In this document: positions 11,590 through 23,881 of the stretch, in pieces
Numbering within the stretch: position 1 is the first letter of the stretch
Layout of the letters: every line of letters starts with the position of its first letter
Assembly (NCBI GenBank): GCA_014529385.2
Contig: CM043971.1
Location: 29,157,709 to 29,221,708, forward strand
DNA from: Adiantum capillus-veneris
Lineage: Eukaryota; Streptophyta; Polypodiopsida; Polypodiales; Pteridaceae
Reading direction: 5' to 3'
DNA length: 64,000 nt
Notes under the pieces: generated by a model
Told to the model about the DNA's origin: nothing
Databases searched by the model: none
What the model saw: the letters and a program-made list of their open reading frames with translations, nothing else
Made by a program: the position numbers and the translations under genes

Positions 11590-12800
11590 TGTGACCTTGG
11601 CTCTATTTCAATCAATCCATTCCAAATATCCTACCATAAACTCCTTATAGAGTATCCCCCTAGTAAAGTGCAAAAATATGCAAAAGTAGAGTATCCCCCT
11701 TGTTCAAATTCTACTTGTCCTACTATATGCTATGTTAGGACTTCCTTTCTATTTGCTAGTTCTACAATTAGCCTTTTAGTAGGATATTGGTCTAGTTTAA
11801 ATTTTCTCATGCATTTAGGAGAGAAAAATTAGTGTCTACTTCCACAATCAATTAAGAATTCAACTTGTTCACCTTGGGAAGATCCAGGTGCTTGGATGAC
11901 TATGTAATGCTAGCGAGCACTAGGGTTCGCAATGGCAGCATGCAGCATCAATGCTCTTTCATCTCCTTCATCTCCTACAATTGGTTGACCAATTGCGGCA
12001 TTAACTCTAACAAGAGTTCCACGTCCACGGCCTCTAATTTCTCTTCCATGTCTTCCACAAACGTTTGGTTGACCTCTTTCATTTATAGGTAAGGTAATTG
12101 TATTAGCACCAAAAGCACAAGCTTTATATGGTCAATGATTCCTATATTTCCATACAAAATTCAAAACATTCCACTTTTGGAAATTCACTGGTTGTAGTTG
12201 CAGCTGATTTCTCTTCCACGTCTTCCACAAACGTTTGGTTGACTTGCTGTTTTAACCATGTGGTCTAGCTCTCTTTGCCATATAGTCTGCCTTCCTTGGG
12301 TGGTATTCTGAATTTTTGTGGCGAAAGGTTTCGCTCTCAACAGCGCATCTTGTAAAGATGTGGTCTAAGGGCTTCAAGATGACTATTTGAGGGGTCAATG
12401 AGCCCTTGGAAAAACCGTCCTACTTGTTATTCAAGGTACATTTGGGGAGCATGTCTTCTTAGGGTAACAAAATTTGAGGTAATACTCCTCAACTGTTAAA
12501 GATAGGTGGCAAAGAGAAAAAAAATTATTCATTTTGATAACTTTATGAGTTGATGGAACCTCTTGTTATTGCAATTTTGATATCTTCTCAAGATTGAGAA
12601 GACCGTGAATCACCCAAATCCCTGCAATGCTACGTCCACTAGATCTTTGCTTCCCCAGTGAGACGGAACATTGCAAGCATTGTTTGATTTTTTTATTGAG
12701 TCTCTGCAACTTCAAAATAATCTTCCATTGCTTCAATCCAAACCTCAACATCACATTCTATATTAGCCCCTTTGCCCTTGAAATTGGAAGATTGGCCTTT
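11590..12800 (-). pseudogene. Gypsy-E gag and protease
   Basis: The minus-strand protease near 11640-11870 reads VEFLIDCGSRH then a stop, with the active site DCG in place of D-S/T-G, followed by SPKCMRKFKLDQYPTK. It is close to the Chromo-1 protease in sequence. Gag lies around 12560-12800: frames give VWIEAMEDYF-like and MLAMFRLTGEA-like blocks, typical of the retrotransposon gag domain. Stops and shifts break it throughout. The stretch 11880-12560 has a Gly/Arg-rich segment consistent with the nucleocapsid tail. No LTR or primer site was identified to its right. Confidence 0.6.
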
Positions 12801-12915
12801 TTTAAGGAGAAGCTTTTTATCTTGAATGGTAGTGTAAAAAGCAATAGATGGTACCTACCCAATAATACACTTATCAATGGCCTAATTTAACTTCAACAAC
12901 TCAAAACAAAAACTT

Positions 12916-13276
12916 GAGACACAATTTAATTCACTTCATTCGAGGTGTTGCAACTTTATCTATTCAAGATATATACAAAATTTGGTCTTTCTAAGAAGCT
13001 AGACAAGCGTCTCTTTGTTCTATCATGATAGATACAAGGGTTAGCTTTGCTAAAAGCTAGATAATTCTCAGAGCCAAATTCTCGGGGAAATAGTGGGAGA
13101 CACAATTTAATTCACTTAATTCAAGGTGTCACAACTTTATTTATTCAAGATATATACAAAGTTGTTCTTTCTGAGAAGCTAGAAAAACGTCTCTTTGTTC
13201 TATCATGATATATACAAGGGTTAGCTTTGCTAAAGGCTAGATAATTCTCAGAGCCAAATTCTTGGGGACATAGTGG
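12916..13276. repeat. Direct tandem duplication, two units of about 180 bp
   Basis: Unit 1 (12916-13096) and unit 2 (13097-13276) both begin GAGACACAATTTAATTCACTT and end in AGTGG. They differ at scattered positions, so the duplication is not recent. It lies between Gypsy-E gag and the Copia-1 LTR. Unit 2 lies within a minus-strand open stretch at 13145-13438 whose product is not recognised. Confidence 0.85.
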
Positions 13277-13501
13277 TACAACCAAGAGGTGTTTGTAGTT
13301 AAGTTTTACAATCCACCAAAAGTAGCTCTTGTACACATCATGGTCGAGAGGGTTGTAAAATAAAGGGCTCTTATTCTGGGGGAAAATATCAAGGACAAAA
13401 ATGGGTTTGATCTTGTAGCTAGGGATCACCTTGACCAATTGATTGAATACCCATTCATTTAATAGTCATCTCAATGCCATTTTCAGAGATAACAACATAG
13501 T

Positions 13502-13652
13502 TGTTGAACAACCACGCACGAGAGAGAGAGAGAGAGAGACGACACCACAATTCCAAGCACCAAAGTGTGTGTAGAGCACACATTGAGTACACATATATAG
13601 TGAGGACTCCTAGCTATCTATAGCATAGAGGTTGGTATATATAGATCCAACA
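13502..13652 (-). repeat. 3' LTR of Copia-1
   Basis: 151-bp segment starting TGTTGAACAACC and ending GATCCAACA on the plus strand, giving the TGTTGG...CCAACA ends of copia LTRs. It is flanked on the internal side by CCCCCAC, the complement of a polypurine tract. Its partner is 27383-27523. The two are strongly diverged, implying an old insertion. A (GA)n run sits at about 13519-13538. No target-site duplication matches at the outer flanks. Confidence 0.65.
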
Positions 13653-13994
13653 CCCCCACTCAAATAGGAGTTTTTAATTATGGATGAAAAAACCCTTGGG
13701 GGTACAAGGAAAAAACCCACAGCACCATATACATGCACTGTTATATTAACAAAATTCATTTTCTAGGAGCTACATCACTCCATAATATACAATGTGTGTT
13801 TTCAAGCATCTCTAGAAGTTCAAAAACCCTATATATACAATTGAATTGATGCAAATGCTTCAAGATCTTTGAGCAGCTTCAATATCTTTGAGCCTCTATA
13901 CACACTGCTTGATGTAGCTTTTATCTTGTAAACAATATCAACTCAAGAAACATATCGATACGTGAAGGTTAGAAATAACCACACCACATTTTCT

Positions 13995-14321
13995 TTAGAG
14001 ACAGTTCGTGATGCCACTCTTGAGACGACATAGAAGAAAACGTAATGATGCCAAGAATACATAAAACAAGAATGCAATATTAGTGCGCACTAGTATACAC
14101 AATGTCGACACAAAATAAATGTTTGAAATCATTTGGTCACTTGGATAGTGTTCTACCATTATCGTGCCTTTGCGTACTTCATACCTGACATAATGATAAT
14201 GAAGAGCAATGTGCTTTGACTTATTATGTTGAACATAGTCTTTTGCAAGATTAATAGCGCTCTGGTTTTCACACCACAAGGGTGTGCTAGAAAGAGGGGA
14301 GTGACCAATATCAACAAGCAT
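13995..14321 (-). pseudogene. Copia-1 RNase H
   Basis: C-terminal copia RNase H in one open stretch: LWCENQSAINLAKDYVQHNK followed by SKHIALHYHYVRYEV, the classic D-N-x-S-A and H-I-x-x-x-Y-H-Y-x-R motifs with the first Asp changed to Glu. The sequence beyond about residue 60 is not domain-like. It lies downstream of the RT of the same element. The 343 bp to the LTR (13653-13994) are AT-rich, with no gene seen. Confidence 0.8.
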
Positions 14322-14544
14322 TTGTCAAATCCAAATTAGCTCACAGTGATGCCGCAACATATTCAGACTGAGTCGTAGAAATTGCAACACATCGTTGTTT
14401 CTTGTTGGTCTAAGAAACAAGACAATCATTTATAAAGAAACAAATTCCACTAGTAGATTGCATAGATAAATGTGAGCTTACCCAGTCTGCATCTGTGTAA
14501 CCCAAAAGAGATAGAGATTGCATAGAATCTGATGCCAGTTGTCG

Positions 14545-15707
14545 TCAATAGACCAAACCAAAACTTGTAGTGCCTTTTAAGTATTTCAATACATGCTTTG
14601 CAGTACACCAATGCTTAAGAGAAGGATGTGCAAGATGTTGTCCAAGATAATTAGCAACAAAAAAAATATCGAGGCGAGTGTTCATGCCAACAAATTGAAG
14701 ACATCTAATGAGGTTATCATAAGGTTGATTTGTGACAAGTTGATTGTCCTTGTCAGAAGTGTTCTTCGTAGAACTCACAAGAAAATGTGTGTTGACTGAA
14801 TGTGTTGATTCCATACCAACATTTTGAATAGTATCTACAATAAACTTTGACTGTCGAAGGAATAAAATACCTTTTGTGCGGTTCTTTTGAATCTAAATGC
14901 CAAGACACAAGTGAGTCTCTCCTAGATCCACCATATTAAATGCAGAAGACAATAACTTTTTCACTTTCTGAAGAAATCCCAAATCATTGGAAACAAGGAT
15001 GGTATCATCCACATAAAGAGAAAGAATCACAAAACTGCTACCTTGACTCTTTATGTATAACTTGGGGTCTGAAGAGCAAGAGATGAATCCTTTAGAGGTG
15101 AGAAAAAGATCAAATTTTGTATACCAGGCTCGCGAAGCTTGTTTGAGACCATATAGTGCCTTATGGAGCTAAGCAACAAGGTCTTCTTTACTTGGAATAA
15201 CAAACCCTTCTGGATGTTCCATATAAATTTTCTCTTCCAAGTCACCATTAAGAAAATCAGTTCGCACATCTCATCAAATAAATCAAATTGAACAAAAAAT
15301 GCCAATAAAACTTGAACACTTGTAATGCAAACAACTGGTAAAAAGGTCTCTTGATAATCAACACCAGCTACTTGGGAGTAACCTTTTGCAACTAAATGTG
15401 CCTTGAACTTGCCAAAAGATCCATTTGCTTTTACCTTTGTCTTATACATCCACTTACACTTAACAGTTGTACGACCAAGAGGTAGTTTAGTTAGTATCCA
15501 TGTACCTTTAGAGATAAGAGAATCGTACTCTGCTTCCATAGCCTCTTGCCATTGATCCTTTTGTGGTGAAGAGATAGATTCATTATAAGTAACAGGATCT
15601 TCAAAAGTAGAGAAAGCATTATCAACAATATCGTCAAACATGACATGAGCCATGTTCAAAATCAATAGGCAGATCAACAAAAATATCAATATCATCATTG
15701 GCAACAT
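14545..15707 (-). pseudogene. Copia-1 reverse transcriptase
   Basis: The RT N-terminus is at 15051-15600: QWQEAMEAEYDSLISKGTW, KCKWMYKTKVKANGSF, GYSQVAGVDYQETF. A frameshift follows in the palm (near 15270), and later blocks are in other frames. A C-terminal block at 14545-14814 reads TSDKDNQLVTNQPYDNL, HLAHPSLKHW and ALKYLKGTTSFGL-like sequence. It is a relic closely related to the remnant at 1-1130. Confidence 0.85.
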
Positions 15708-16733
15708 TTAGAATGGATGGTTGTGAAGAAGAAAGTTGCCATATAGCAAGAGTTTCATCATCTGAAAGAAATGAAAAAGCCTGAAGCAATGATTTAATAT
15801 CATAAGAATCATCCATGGACCATGAGCCTCTCATAAGCTGTTCGTTAAAAGTAGCATCACGATTCACAATTACTTTCTTGGAGGAAGGGTCATAGAATTT
15901 GTAGCCTTTGGAAGTGTCAAAATATCCAATAAAAATAACTTTAAGACCAGGAGCATCAAGCTTTGTTCGTGTTTCTTTGGGAACATGAATATAAGCAATA
16001 CATCCAAAGGTTTGAAAATGAGATACAGAAGGAATGTCACATGTCCATGCTATGATGGGTATCTTACCAGAGGGTGCAGTAGTAGGAAGATGATTTTGAA
16101 TAAATAATGTTGTCAAAGTAGCTTCAACCCAGAAAACACTAGATAACCCAGAATGAATCAGCATATATCTTACATCATTGAGAATTGTGTGATTTTTTTG
16201 TTCAGCAGCGTCGTTCTCTTGAGGTGAATATAAAATAATGTGTTCATGATGAATGCCATTGTCAGCACAGTAACTCACAAACTCTTGAGAAACATATTTG
16301 TCTCCATTGTCACTACAAAGGTTCTTGAGTTGACGACCAGTTTGAAGTTCCACAGTCTTGTGGAATTGTTTGAAAATAGATAAGGCCTCATATTTTTTTC
16401 TAAGTAAAAATACATTTGTATACCATGAGAAATCATCAATGAAGGTAATGAAGTAGCGATATTGTGATATCGAAGAACGTAGAGGTCCACATATATTAGT
16501 ATGAACAGGATCCAATATGTCATGAGAATGAGCTGTATTTGAGAGAGGAAAGGGTTTACGATTATGTTTCCCAAGAGCACAAAACTCACAAATTCCCATC
16601 TAGGGATGAGCTTTAAGATCCATGCCATGAACAAGATCACGACGTTGAAGATCAAGGAGTTTTGAGAAATCAGCATGAGCAAATCGGTGATGTCATACTT
16701 TGCAATCATGATCACCTGGAGCAGTGACAACAT
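15634..16733 (-). pseudogene. Copia-1 integrase
   Basis: The integrase lies at 15634-16599 with a zinc-domain end (CEFCALGKHNRKPF). In the catalytic core the first Asp is replaced by Asn (VHTNICGP), the second is kept (LCSDNGD), and the Glu is kept (NDAAEQKNHTI). The C-terminal GKIP...FGCIAY and LKVIFIGY blocks are present. The loss of the first catalytic Asp alone would inactivate strand transfer. The N-terminal part of the domain is frame-shifted, overlapping at 16275-16733. The copia order protease-integrase-RT-RNase H is respected. Confidence 0.85.
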
Positions 16734-16923
16734 TTGTTACAGAATCATTGAGAGAGAGTTTAAACAAATTACCATTTCAAGGAGCAGTGACTATAGTTCT
16801 TTCATCTTTCTCAATTTGGAATTTGGTATGATCAAATCCAACAAAGAGACCAAGATCAACAATTCTAGCAATTGAAAGAAGATTACGTTGAAGATCTGGT
16901 ACATGTAATACTCCTTGCAAAAT

Positions 16924-17410
16924 TCAAGTGGAAGAAGATAAGGTACCAAGATATAAATCTCCAATACCCTTTACTTGACAAGTCGTATCATCAACAAGAT
17001 AAACAACACGTTGAAGAGGTAGTGGATGATAGTTATGGAACCACTTAGACTTATACATCATATTTCTTGTAGCACTAGAATTGACAATAAAAAATGATCC
17101 ATCACGTACATGAATTATTCTGATTGAAGCAACTGAACATAGGACATAGCTTGTTTTTGGTACAATATTGTTTCGATGCTCAGTAGCATATGCTCTATTA
17201 CAATCTGTGTTGAGTTGACCCTTGTAGCACATATGAGTGGGATGATCAGATTGTCCACAATATTCACAAGAAGAAGAAGAATCTCTAGATAAACGTGGTT
17301 GTTTAGTAGTAATATTGTGTTCTTCATCATACTGATGTGCCCAACAATCATCTTCAGTATGGCCATTTTTGTTGCAGTAAGAACATTGCTTATTAGAAAA
17401 TTTGAGACGA
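16924..17410 (-). pseudogene. Copia-1 gag end (zinc knuckles) and protease
   Basis: The minus-strand frame holds a CCHC knuckle (CSYCNKNGHTEDDCW) near 17350-17390 and a second CEYCGQSDHPTHMC near 17230-17280. The protease follows near 16960-17110 (FFIVNSSATRNMM), in which the active-site D-S-G reads N-S-S, so it is inactive. The gag is cut at 17410 by the Tat-2 insertion. Its upstream half resumes at 25816 on the far side. Confidence 0.8.
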
Positions 17411-18517
17411 TGGAGAGGGGGAATGGGGAACACACCCGACACACATGCAATGGCCCCTATATAGCTCAGGGTATTCATAGCACCCCTGTCCTCTTGAAAA
17501 CACCTTCAGAAAAAGCAACTCACACTAGCGGGGCCTCGCCTGCACTTCTCCCAATGCACAAACACTCTACACAATCTTCGGACAGCAACGATCACACCGA
17601 TCTTGCCCATTTCCAGCTCTTCCATAACTCAACACCTCTCTCTTTTTCTCTCTCACACACACAGGGGACCCGGGGGGCGCACATGCTCACACACATCGAC
17701 ACCACACACCTAGCAGACGAGAAAAGAAGAAAGGGGGGAAGGAGGGAGAAACTTCAATCCCCCATATCTCACCACTTGAGATCTCGATTGACAAGCCATC
17801 AAGTCCGGCCATCTCATGCTCTTGAAAAGCACATTCAAAAACGGGACAAGCCACCTGACGATCCCTTTTTGCCGTTCTTGAATTCCAGCTTGAACTGGGC
17901 TACCTCGATGTCCCTAACTCCAATCGGCCATCCGCAAATTTTGGCTGACTCCCCACATTGCATGCGATTTTCCAGAACCCGAGTGAGCTCAAAAATATCC
18001 TTGTCCGCATGCCTATCAACGCCGCTCGATGAGCACATACCCGACCCTTGGCAAATATTCCACAGGCCATAACTTGCCCGTTTGAGCTTTGATTGGCGAA
18101 CCGAAAAGACCGGCATAATCAACAACTTGAGCTTTACATGTGTATCCATTGATCCCATTTCTCGCCACCTGTCTGTACCTGCCCTGTCCGTCGGGACCTG
18201 CAAAGCATTCCATCGGGAGAAAAATCATAACTTTCACACCGGGACTCTGTTTGGCGAGCCGTCTGGACGAGCTTCTAGACCATCTTGAATAGCACATTTT
18301 GGGACACATTTTCTGCATTTTGAATACCTTGACTTTTCATCATTATTTTCTCACTTTGGAGGGGCCCTGGCCTAAAAAACCCTTTTAAGCACGCATTTTC
18401 ATTGCCACTGTCCTGCTGAGGTCTCCCACACTGGCTTTAGCCCTCTACCATGCACCTGTTAGCACCCTTTGCACTGCATAGCACACTTTATAGCGTGGAC
18501 CAGCTTTGGCTGCACCA
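17411..18517 (-). repeat. 3' LTR of Tat-2 (internally deleted)
   Basis: 1107 bp. It matches 23882-25815 at both ends but lacks the segment corresponding to about 24219-25046. The junction lies after GGGAGAAAC near 17750, and AAC occurs at both ends of the missing segment in the other LTR, suggesting a microhomology deletion. Open frames here are shadows. Confidence 0.9.
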
Positions 18518-18535
18518 TCATTTCCCACCCCCCTG
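18518..18535 (-). other. Polypurine tract of Tat-2
   Basis: On the minus strand GGGGGGTGGGAAATGA immediately precedes the LTR start TGGTGCAGCC. Confidence 0.7.
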
Positions 18536-18649
18536 TTGAACATTCATGTTCAACCAAAACTAGCTTTATTGAACTTGAAACTTGCAACACGCTGCAAACA
18601 CTCAACTACACTGAAAAACACACCACCATATGTACAATATGTATAATAT

Positions 18650-19675
18650 GTACAGAATTGCATGTCTGTTACTCTTGAGCCCTTTCAAGTGGGTTGCCCA
18701 ACCCCCCTGGTCACAATTTATGTACATCGGGCACCACTTCTCTATCAAAGTACAACTTGAGCCGTACACCATTTACCCTGTGCATGAGAAGCTTACCATT
18801 GGCTCTCACCAGCTGATAGGTCCCATTCGAAAAGGCCTTTTGCACTTTGTACGGACCCATCCATTTCTTTTTTAACTTCTTCTGAAGGTGAAGTCCAAGT
18901 AGCTCTCATACTTCATTACTAGGTCCCCTTCTTCTATCTTTTTTTCTGGTAGACTCTCATTGACTTTGGCCAATTCTCCTTTCCCGCTGCTTCACATAGT
19001 AGTCTGCTGCTGCCTCTCTATCCATCTGCAATGCCTCAAGGCCGACAATCCTATCTTGTAAGACACCTTGTGGAGTGGCATTGATGCACCACATACCTTT
19101 TAAAGCACCCAACTTTGCATGCACTGGTAGCATTGCCTCCTTACCATAAACCAACTCAAATGGAGTAAAGTTGGTCGCCACTTTGTAGGGCGTCCTGTAG
19201 GCCCATAGACACTTTTCTAGATCGATCTCCCATTCTGTTTCCTGCTTATACACATACTTCATGAGCATTTTGATGATTTGTCCGTTGGCACTCTCCACAA
19301 GACCATTGCATTGGAGATGATAAGGCGAGGAAAACCGATGCTGAATCTTTAGTTTTTCCACCAATGCCTGCATAAGCTTACTTATGATTCCTTGCCCTCT
19401 ATCAGAAATGAGTACCCACAGCACTCTAAAACGACAACAAAAGTTATCGAAAACAAAGTGGGCCACAACCTGTGCATTTACCTCCTTCACATCTTTGGCC
19501 TCGACCCACCTGGTGAGGTAGTCGATGGGCTACCACAACATATTTCTTGCCAGTTGTAGACTTAGGGAGTGGACGGATGGCATCCAAACCCCACTTCTCA
19601 AAATCATTCTGGGCAATAATGGCTCCCTGTGACTCAGCTGTCAAACGCCTTTCTCCTATAGTCTAACATTCATCG
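18650..19675 (-). pseudogene. Tat-2 integrase
   Basis: Catalytic core in two frames. 19444-19644 carries the first Asp (FEKWGLDAIRPLPKSTTGKK). 18957-19490 carries LISDRGQGI (second Asp), then SSPYHLQCNGLVESANG (Glu) and the typical LWAYRTPYKV...PFELVYGKEA block. The C-terminal domain continues in another frame at about 18650-18900, recognisable from GPYKV, NGTYQL and HRVNG-like blocks. A frameshift near 19480 splits the core. Confidence 0.85.
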
Positions 19676-20880
19676 CAGGTCTTGCACCAATAGTGCACAT
19701 CCTTCAACTACTGAAGGCCACCAAAAACCCGCTCTCAACACTCCGAACAGTACTTGACCTTTCCCCTGGTGTCCACTCTCCTCATGGAATTGCTCCAATA
19801 CCAAGTTAATCTCTTCTTTATAGAGCACTCTTCTCAGCACCCCGTCTCTGCCGTAAGTCATTGGGTCTTCACCTATTAGTGTAAATTTGTGTGCTTTCTG
19901 AACTATCCTCCTCCTTTGCAGTTTAGAGAAACCTTGAGGACATTGCCCTGTACTCAAAAAATCTTCCACCTCCTTCAATAACTCCCTACCTATGTATGTG
20001 GCCGAGGCCACATATATACCTGCAACATGTACCTGCACTTCACTGCTTGCTAGCTGGTCTGCCTCTTGGTTGTGCTCTCTCTTCACATGCTTGAACTGGA
20101 TTTCTCTAAAGAACTTCAACAACTTTTTGATGGCAAAGAACCAATGTTTTAAGGAATCGCGCTTTACTTGCCATTGGCCTAGCAGTTGCTTGATGACCAA
20201 TAATGCATCACCTTCGACCACAAACCTAGAAATGCCAAACTCAACGCATTGTTTCAAACCTAGATGGAGGGCGAGATATTCTGCTTCATTGTTGGGATGA
20301 ACATCCTCCAAATCATAGGCTTTTGAGAAGATTATCTTGCCATGTGGATCGTGTATCACCACACCTCCACCACCTTTCTTTGTTACCCTTCTATATGCAC
20401 CATCAAACCACATGGTAAAAGCTCCCGACAGGTCGGGCTCCTCTTCGGCTTCATCTCGTACTACTCTTGGATAAATTGGCAAATCCACCGCTTTGCTGAC
20501 CAAAATGTCCGCCAAATGGGACCGACTTGTATGGTCAATCTTGAACTCAAACTCAAATTTGTGCAACTCTATCACCCACTTCATGATCCGCTTCCCTAGT
20601 TTTAAGTGTAACACTATTTCCGGCAATAGATTGTTATCCGTCAACACATAAAACTTACGCACAATGAGGTGCACGTTGAACTTTCTACAAGCAAAAACCA
20701 ATGCCATGACCCACTGCTCCGCTTCAGTGTAAGCCACTTCTCCAGGACTTATTACCCTGCTTTCAAAGTAGATAGGCTTATAGCTCCTTCATACCTTCTG
20801 CAGTAACACCGCCCCAATAGCCACGGTACCTACCGTCATTGACACATAGAAATAATCCTCTTGGCTTGGAGGGCACACAG
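19670..20880 (-). pseudogene. Tat-2 RNase H plus archaeal-type RNase H
   Basis: The open stretch 19670-20737 begins at the end of the native RNase H (QWVMALVFACRKF, YVLTDNNLL). After a tether it holds a second RNase H: MWFDGAYRRV (Asp), HPNNEAEYLAL (Glu), VVEGDALLVI (Asp) and HNQEADQLAS (Asp), the complete DEDD set of an RVT_3/archaeal-type RNase H. The dual RNase H is the hallmark of Tat-clade gypsy elements. It ends near the integrase zinc domain (VLEQFHEESGHQGKG). The native RNase H N-terminus lies in shifted frames at 20740-20880. Confidence 0.85.
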
Positions 20881-20903
20881 TTGGCAACTGACACAAATTT
20901 CTT

Positions 20904-21640
20904 TCACTCTGTCAAAAGCTTCTTGAGCATCTTCATCCCATTCAAAGCCATGCACCTGCTGAGCTCTTTTTTGGAGAGGATACACATACTGTGAGACAGC
21001 ATCCAGAAAAAATGCGACAAGTACTTTAGCTTATGTACAAAGGAGGCCAAGCCTTGCGTACTAGCGGGAGGCTCCATCAAGACTAGTGCCTTGACCTTTT
21101 CCGGATCTGTCTCAATTCCATTCTGTGACACCACATGACCTAGCAATTGCGCTCGAGGTTGTGCTAGCTTGCACTTCTTAGGGTTTAATTGACCTCCTTC
21201 TTCGTCCAGCCTTTGAAAACATAGCTGCAGCTTTGACAAATGATCCGCCCTTGAGCTATAACATCCAATGTCATCCATGAAAACCCTAATGAATCTGCTC
21301 AAGTAGGGACCAAACACCCTATTCATCCAATCTTGGAAGGTGGCGTAGGCATTCACTAAACCAAATGGCATCCTGCGACGATAGGCAAAGCATCCCCATG
21401 GAGAGATAAATGTCGTCTTCAGCTGGTCTTCAAGAGCAATCCCTATCTGAAAGTACCCTGAAAATCCATCCATAATAGAGTACCTCTCATGACCTGCCAC
21501 CTGACTTAAGATTTCATCTTGGAACGGCAGCGGATAGTGGTTTCTCTTGGTCACCGCATTCAATGGCTTGTAATCGACGCACACCCGCCATTTTCCATTC
21601 TTCTTAGGGGTGATAACCACTTGAGAAACTCACTCCGACT
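20904..21640 (-). pseudogene. Tat-2 reverse transcriptase
   Basis: RT core in one open stretch: VVITPKKNGKWRVCVDYKPL, ERYSIMDGFSGYFQIGIALE, FGLVNAYATFQDWMNRVF and catalytic IRVFMDDIGCY (MDD in place of the usual DD context), then ARAQLLGHVV. Compared with Tat-1 it has an extra residue at AYRRRMPFG, and the region beyond about 20990 is degraded. The upstream fingers region (21640-21920) is in other frames with stops. Confidence 0.85.
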
Positions 21641-21923
21641 CGTTCACGGGGTATATGATACCTGCATCTAGCAACTGGTTAATCTCCTGCCAAAGAGCCT
21701 CCTTCTAAATCTCCCCTAACCTCCTTAGCTTCTACGCCTTTGGTTTGCACCCTTCTTTAAGAACTATCTTGTGCTATGCACCCTTCGCTCCTCGTAAATC
21801 CTCGTACCTCGTCGCAAATAAATTCGGAAAAGAGGCACACAACTGAACATAGCCTTCTCTCTCTTTCTTGGTCAAATCTTCACTTAGCATAGTAGTTACC
21901 TCCTCCACACCTATGCCATGAAC

Positions 21924-22589
21924 CTATGGCTGCACCACCCCTTTTGCATGGGAGCCTTCAATAGTGACCCCAAACAAGTCGGCATCTATCTTTAGCATAT
22001 CATCCTCACTTTCCTCTTCCTCAGTATCTGTGTAGCCCTCATCATAGGCCGTCTCAGTCTCATACTCATAGCTTGTCGTATCATCTTTGTCTTTTTCTAC
22101 CACAGGGTGAAAACGGCTCTCTTTGGTCTTCAAATCAAGCACCACCTGCCTGTCTCCCTCTCTCCTTGTGAGGCAAGGTGAACACCCTGCTTCCCCAATC
22201 CTGCTTACCCCTATTGCAAGTAGCCATGGCCTACCCAAGATGATTGGATAAGCATTGTCACCCACCTTCATCACAAAGAAATCAATTAGGCACTCAATGC
22301 CCATCACCTTCACTCTTACATCTTGAGCCACGCCCAAACACCTCTCTTTGGTATGGTTAGCCATCCTCATGCGTACATTTGATTTAGCTACTGCTTTGAC
22401 CCCTGTTTCCTTCATAGCAGCTTCCATCATGACGCAAACTTGTGCTCCACCATTTATATAAGCCTGAACTTGCATCCTCTTTTCAATGACCGCATCCACT
22501 AGAGGAAGGACATCCGTCGTCGGGCTACCCACTCTCAATGCCATGTTTTGTATTGCATGCACATTTCCCTTAGCCTTTGGAAGCCTCAT
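21924..22589 (-). pseudogene. Tat-2 protease region
   Basis: Retropepsin-like region: VQAYINGGAQVCVMMEAAM is the active-site block (N-G-G where Tat-1 has D-G-G), followed by AYPIILGRPWLLAIGV. The acidic linker is at about 21940-22080. The Asp-to-Asn change would abolish catalysis. It is out of frame with gag. Confidence 0.75.
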
Positions 22590-22661
22590 GCTGACACTTG
22601 TAGACCACTGTCTTCATAGCTTGGGATTTAAAGCCAACAACTGACCAAAGGTAATGTTAGC

Positions 22662-23818
22662 CTATTGATTTTGAACATCGCTTACCAAGTCATATTCGGG
22701 GTAGCCGCGCCCTAGTTGAAAGTCTGCTTGCTTGATTTTGCGATGTCTCCTCTTCTTGCTAGTTTTTGGCTGCTCCTTGCCTTCGTACACTTTCTCTTTA
22801 CCTTTACGGGCCCTCGTCTCCCGCTCGATTTCTGTCTCTCTTTCCATCCTTGCTCTTTTGTTGGCCAACATTTCAACATCCTGCTTATCCACTCCAATGA
22901 TATTCACCCTAGGGACTTCACCACCATCCGGAGGAGCTGGCTGCACTTGATTCTCAACTACCTGCTCCCTCGGGCCATTGAGTTGTGCTTGGCCTCTACC
23001 TCTGCCGAACAGTGGATAAATACTGCCTCTTTCTCTTAGCGGATGAGGGAAATCTGGTGCATAGTGTCCTTCTTTACCGCAATTGTAACACTGGCCAGGC
23101 AGTGGCCTTGCCCTGCCCCTTGCTCCTCTGGGTTGACCTCTATCCATCACGCTTAGCCGCAATTCCTTCATTTGCTAAGACAAATCTTGCATGGTTCGCA
23201 CCCAATTTTGTGACACAACGGCTACACCTCGGTTTGCCTGGTTTTCATCATGAACAGCATCCCTCGGACCCTGAGGTTAGACCATAGCTTCATAACCTGA
23301 CACGCCTTGTTCAATCTTCTTTTTTATTTTCCTGCTTTTTGCCTTTGCGATGGCCACCGCACCATTATAGCTTTTTGGGCTCTCAAAATCCACTTTCTCG
23401 CTCACTTTGGGATGTAGGCATGCCATGAATTTATCAAGCTTGAAGTAGTGGCCATTGGCCAATTGCATGGCACTCGCTAACTCTGCCCAGCATACTTCAA
23501 AACGGTCCAAAAACAAACCGAACTCCTCACTTACATCCTGTTTGAGTGCCTTCAAATTGGCATCCATCTCCATTGGGGACACCTCTTTGTGGAAATCATG
23601 TAGGAAATGCGCCCGCTCCCTCAGCTACCTTCTAAAGCTACGTACCATACCTTTGCCTTCCCGCGCATCACCAAAGGAAATGTCTGCATCTTGCTGTCCT
23701 CGTTCGGCATGCGCAGCGACAGCACATACAACTCAAATTCTGCAACCCACTCATCAGGATTTTCTTCACCTGTAAAAATTGGCCCATAGCTTCGAGACGC
23801 CATGTCGACCAACACCAA
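22662..23818 (-). pseudogene. Tat-2 gag
   Basis: Gag lies in three open pieces. The N-terminus at 23621-23818 (PIFTGEENPDEWVAEFELYV) is followed by a frameshift. The middle of gag is at 23277-23582 (LFLDRFEVCWAELASAMQLA). The C-terminus at 22662-23171 has a zinc knuckle (CYNCGKEGHYAPDF, last Cys lost) and a basic Lys/Arg-rich tail. A stop separates the last two pieces. The gag start lies only about 40 bp from the primer site, unlike Tat-1. Confidence 0.8.
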
Positions 23819-23860
23819 AAACTACTTCTCTTCACTTAACTGGGAGCAATCAGTGTGCTC

Positions 23861-23876
23861 CTCAATGGGGGCACCA
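23861..23876 (-). other. Primer-binding site of Tat-2
   Basis: Minus strand TGGTGCCCCCATTGAG, separated from the 5' LTR end by 5 bases. It is nearly the same as the Tat-1 site, so both use a tRNA whose 3' end is complementary to it (…TGGGGGCACCA). The tRNA was not identified. Confidence 0.65.
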
Positions 23877-23881
23877 GAAGA

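Noticed and set aside
17451-17475. TATATAG antisense in the Tat-2 LTR as a promoter
   Set aside because: It lies within about 60 bp of the LTR's downstream end, where a U3 TATA box is not expected.
17299-18072. 257-codon plus-strand frame
   Set aside because: It crosses the junction between Copia-1 gag (antisense) and the Tat-2 LTR, so it joins unrelated sequences and is a shadow.
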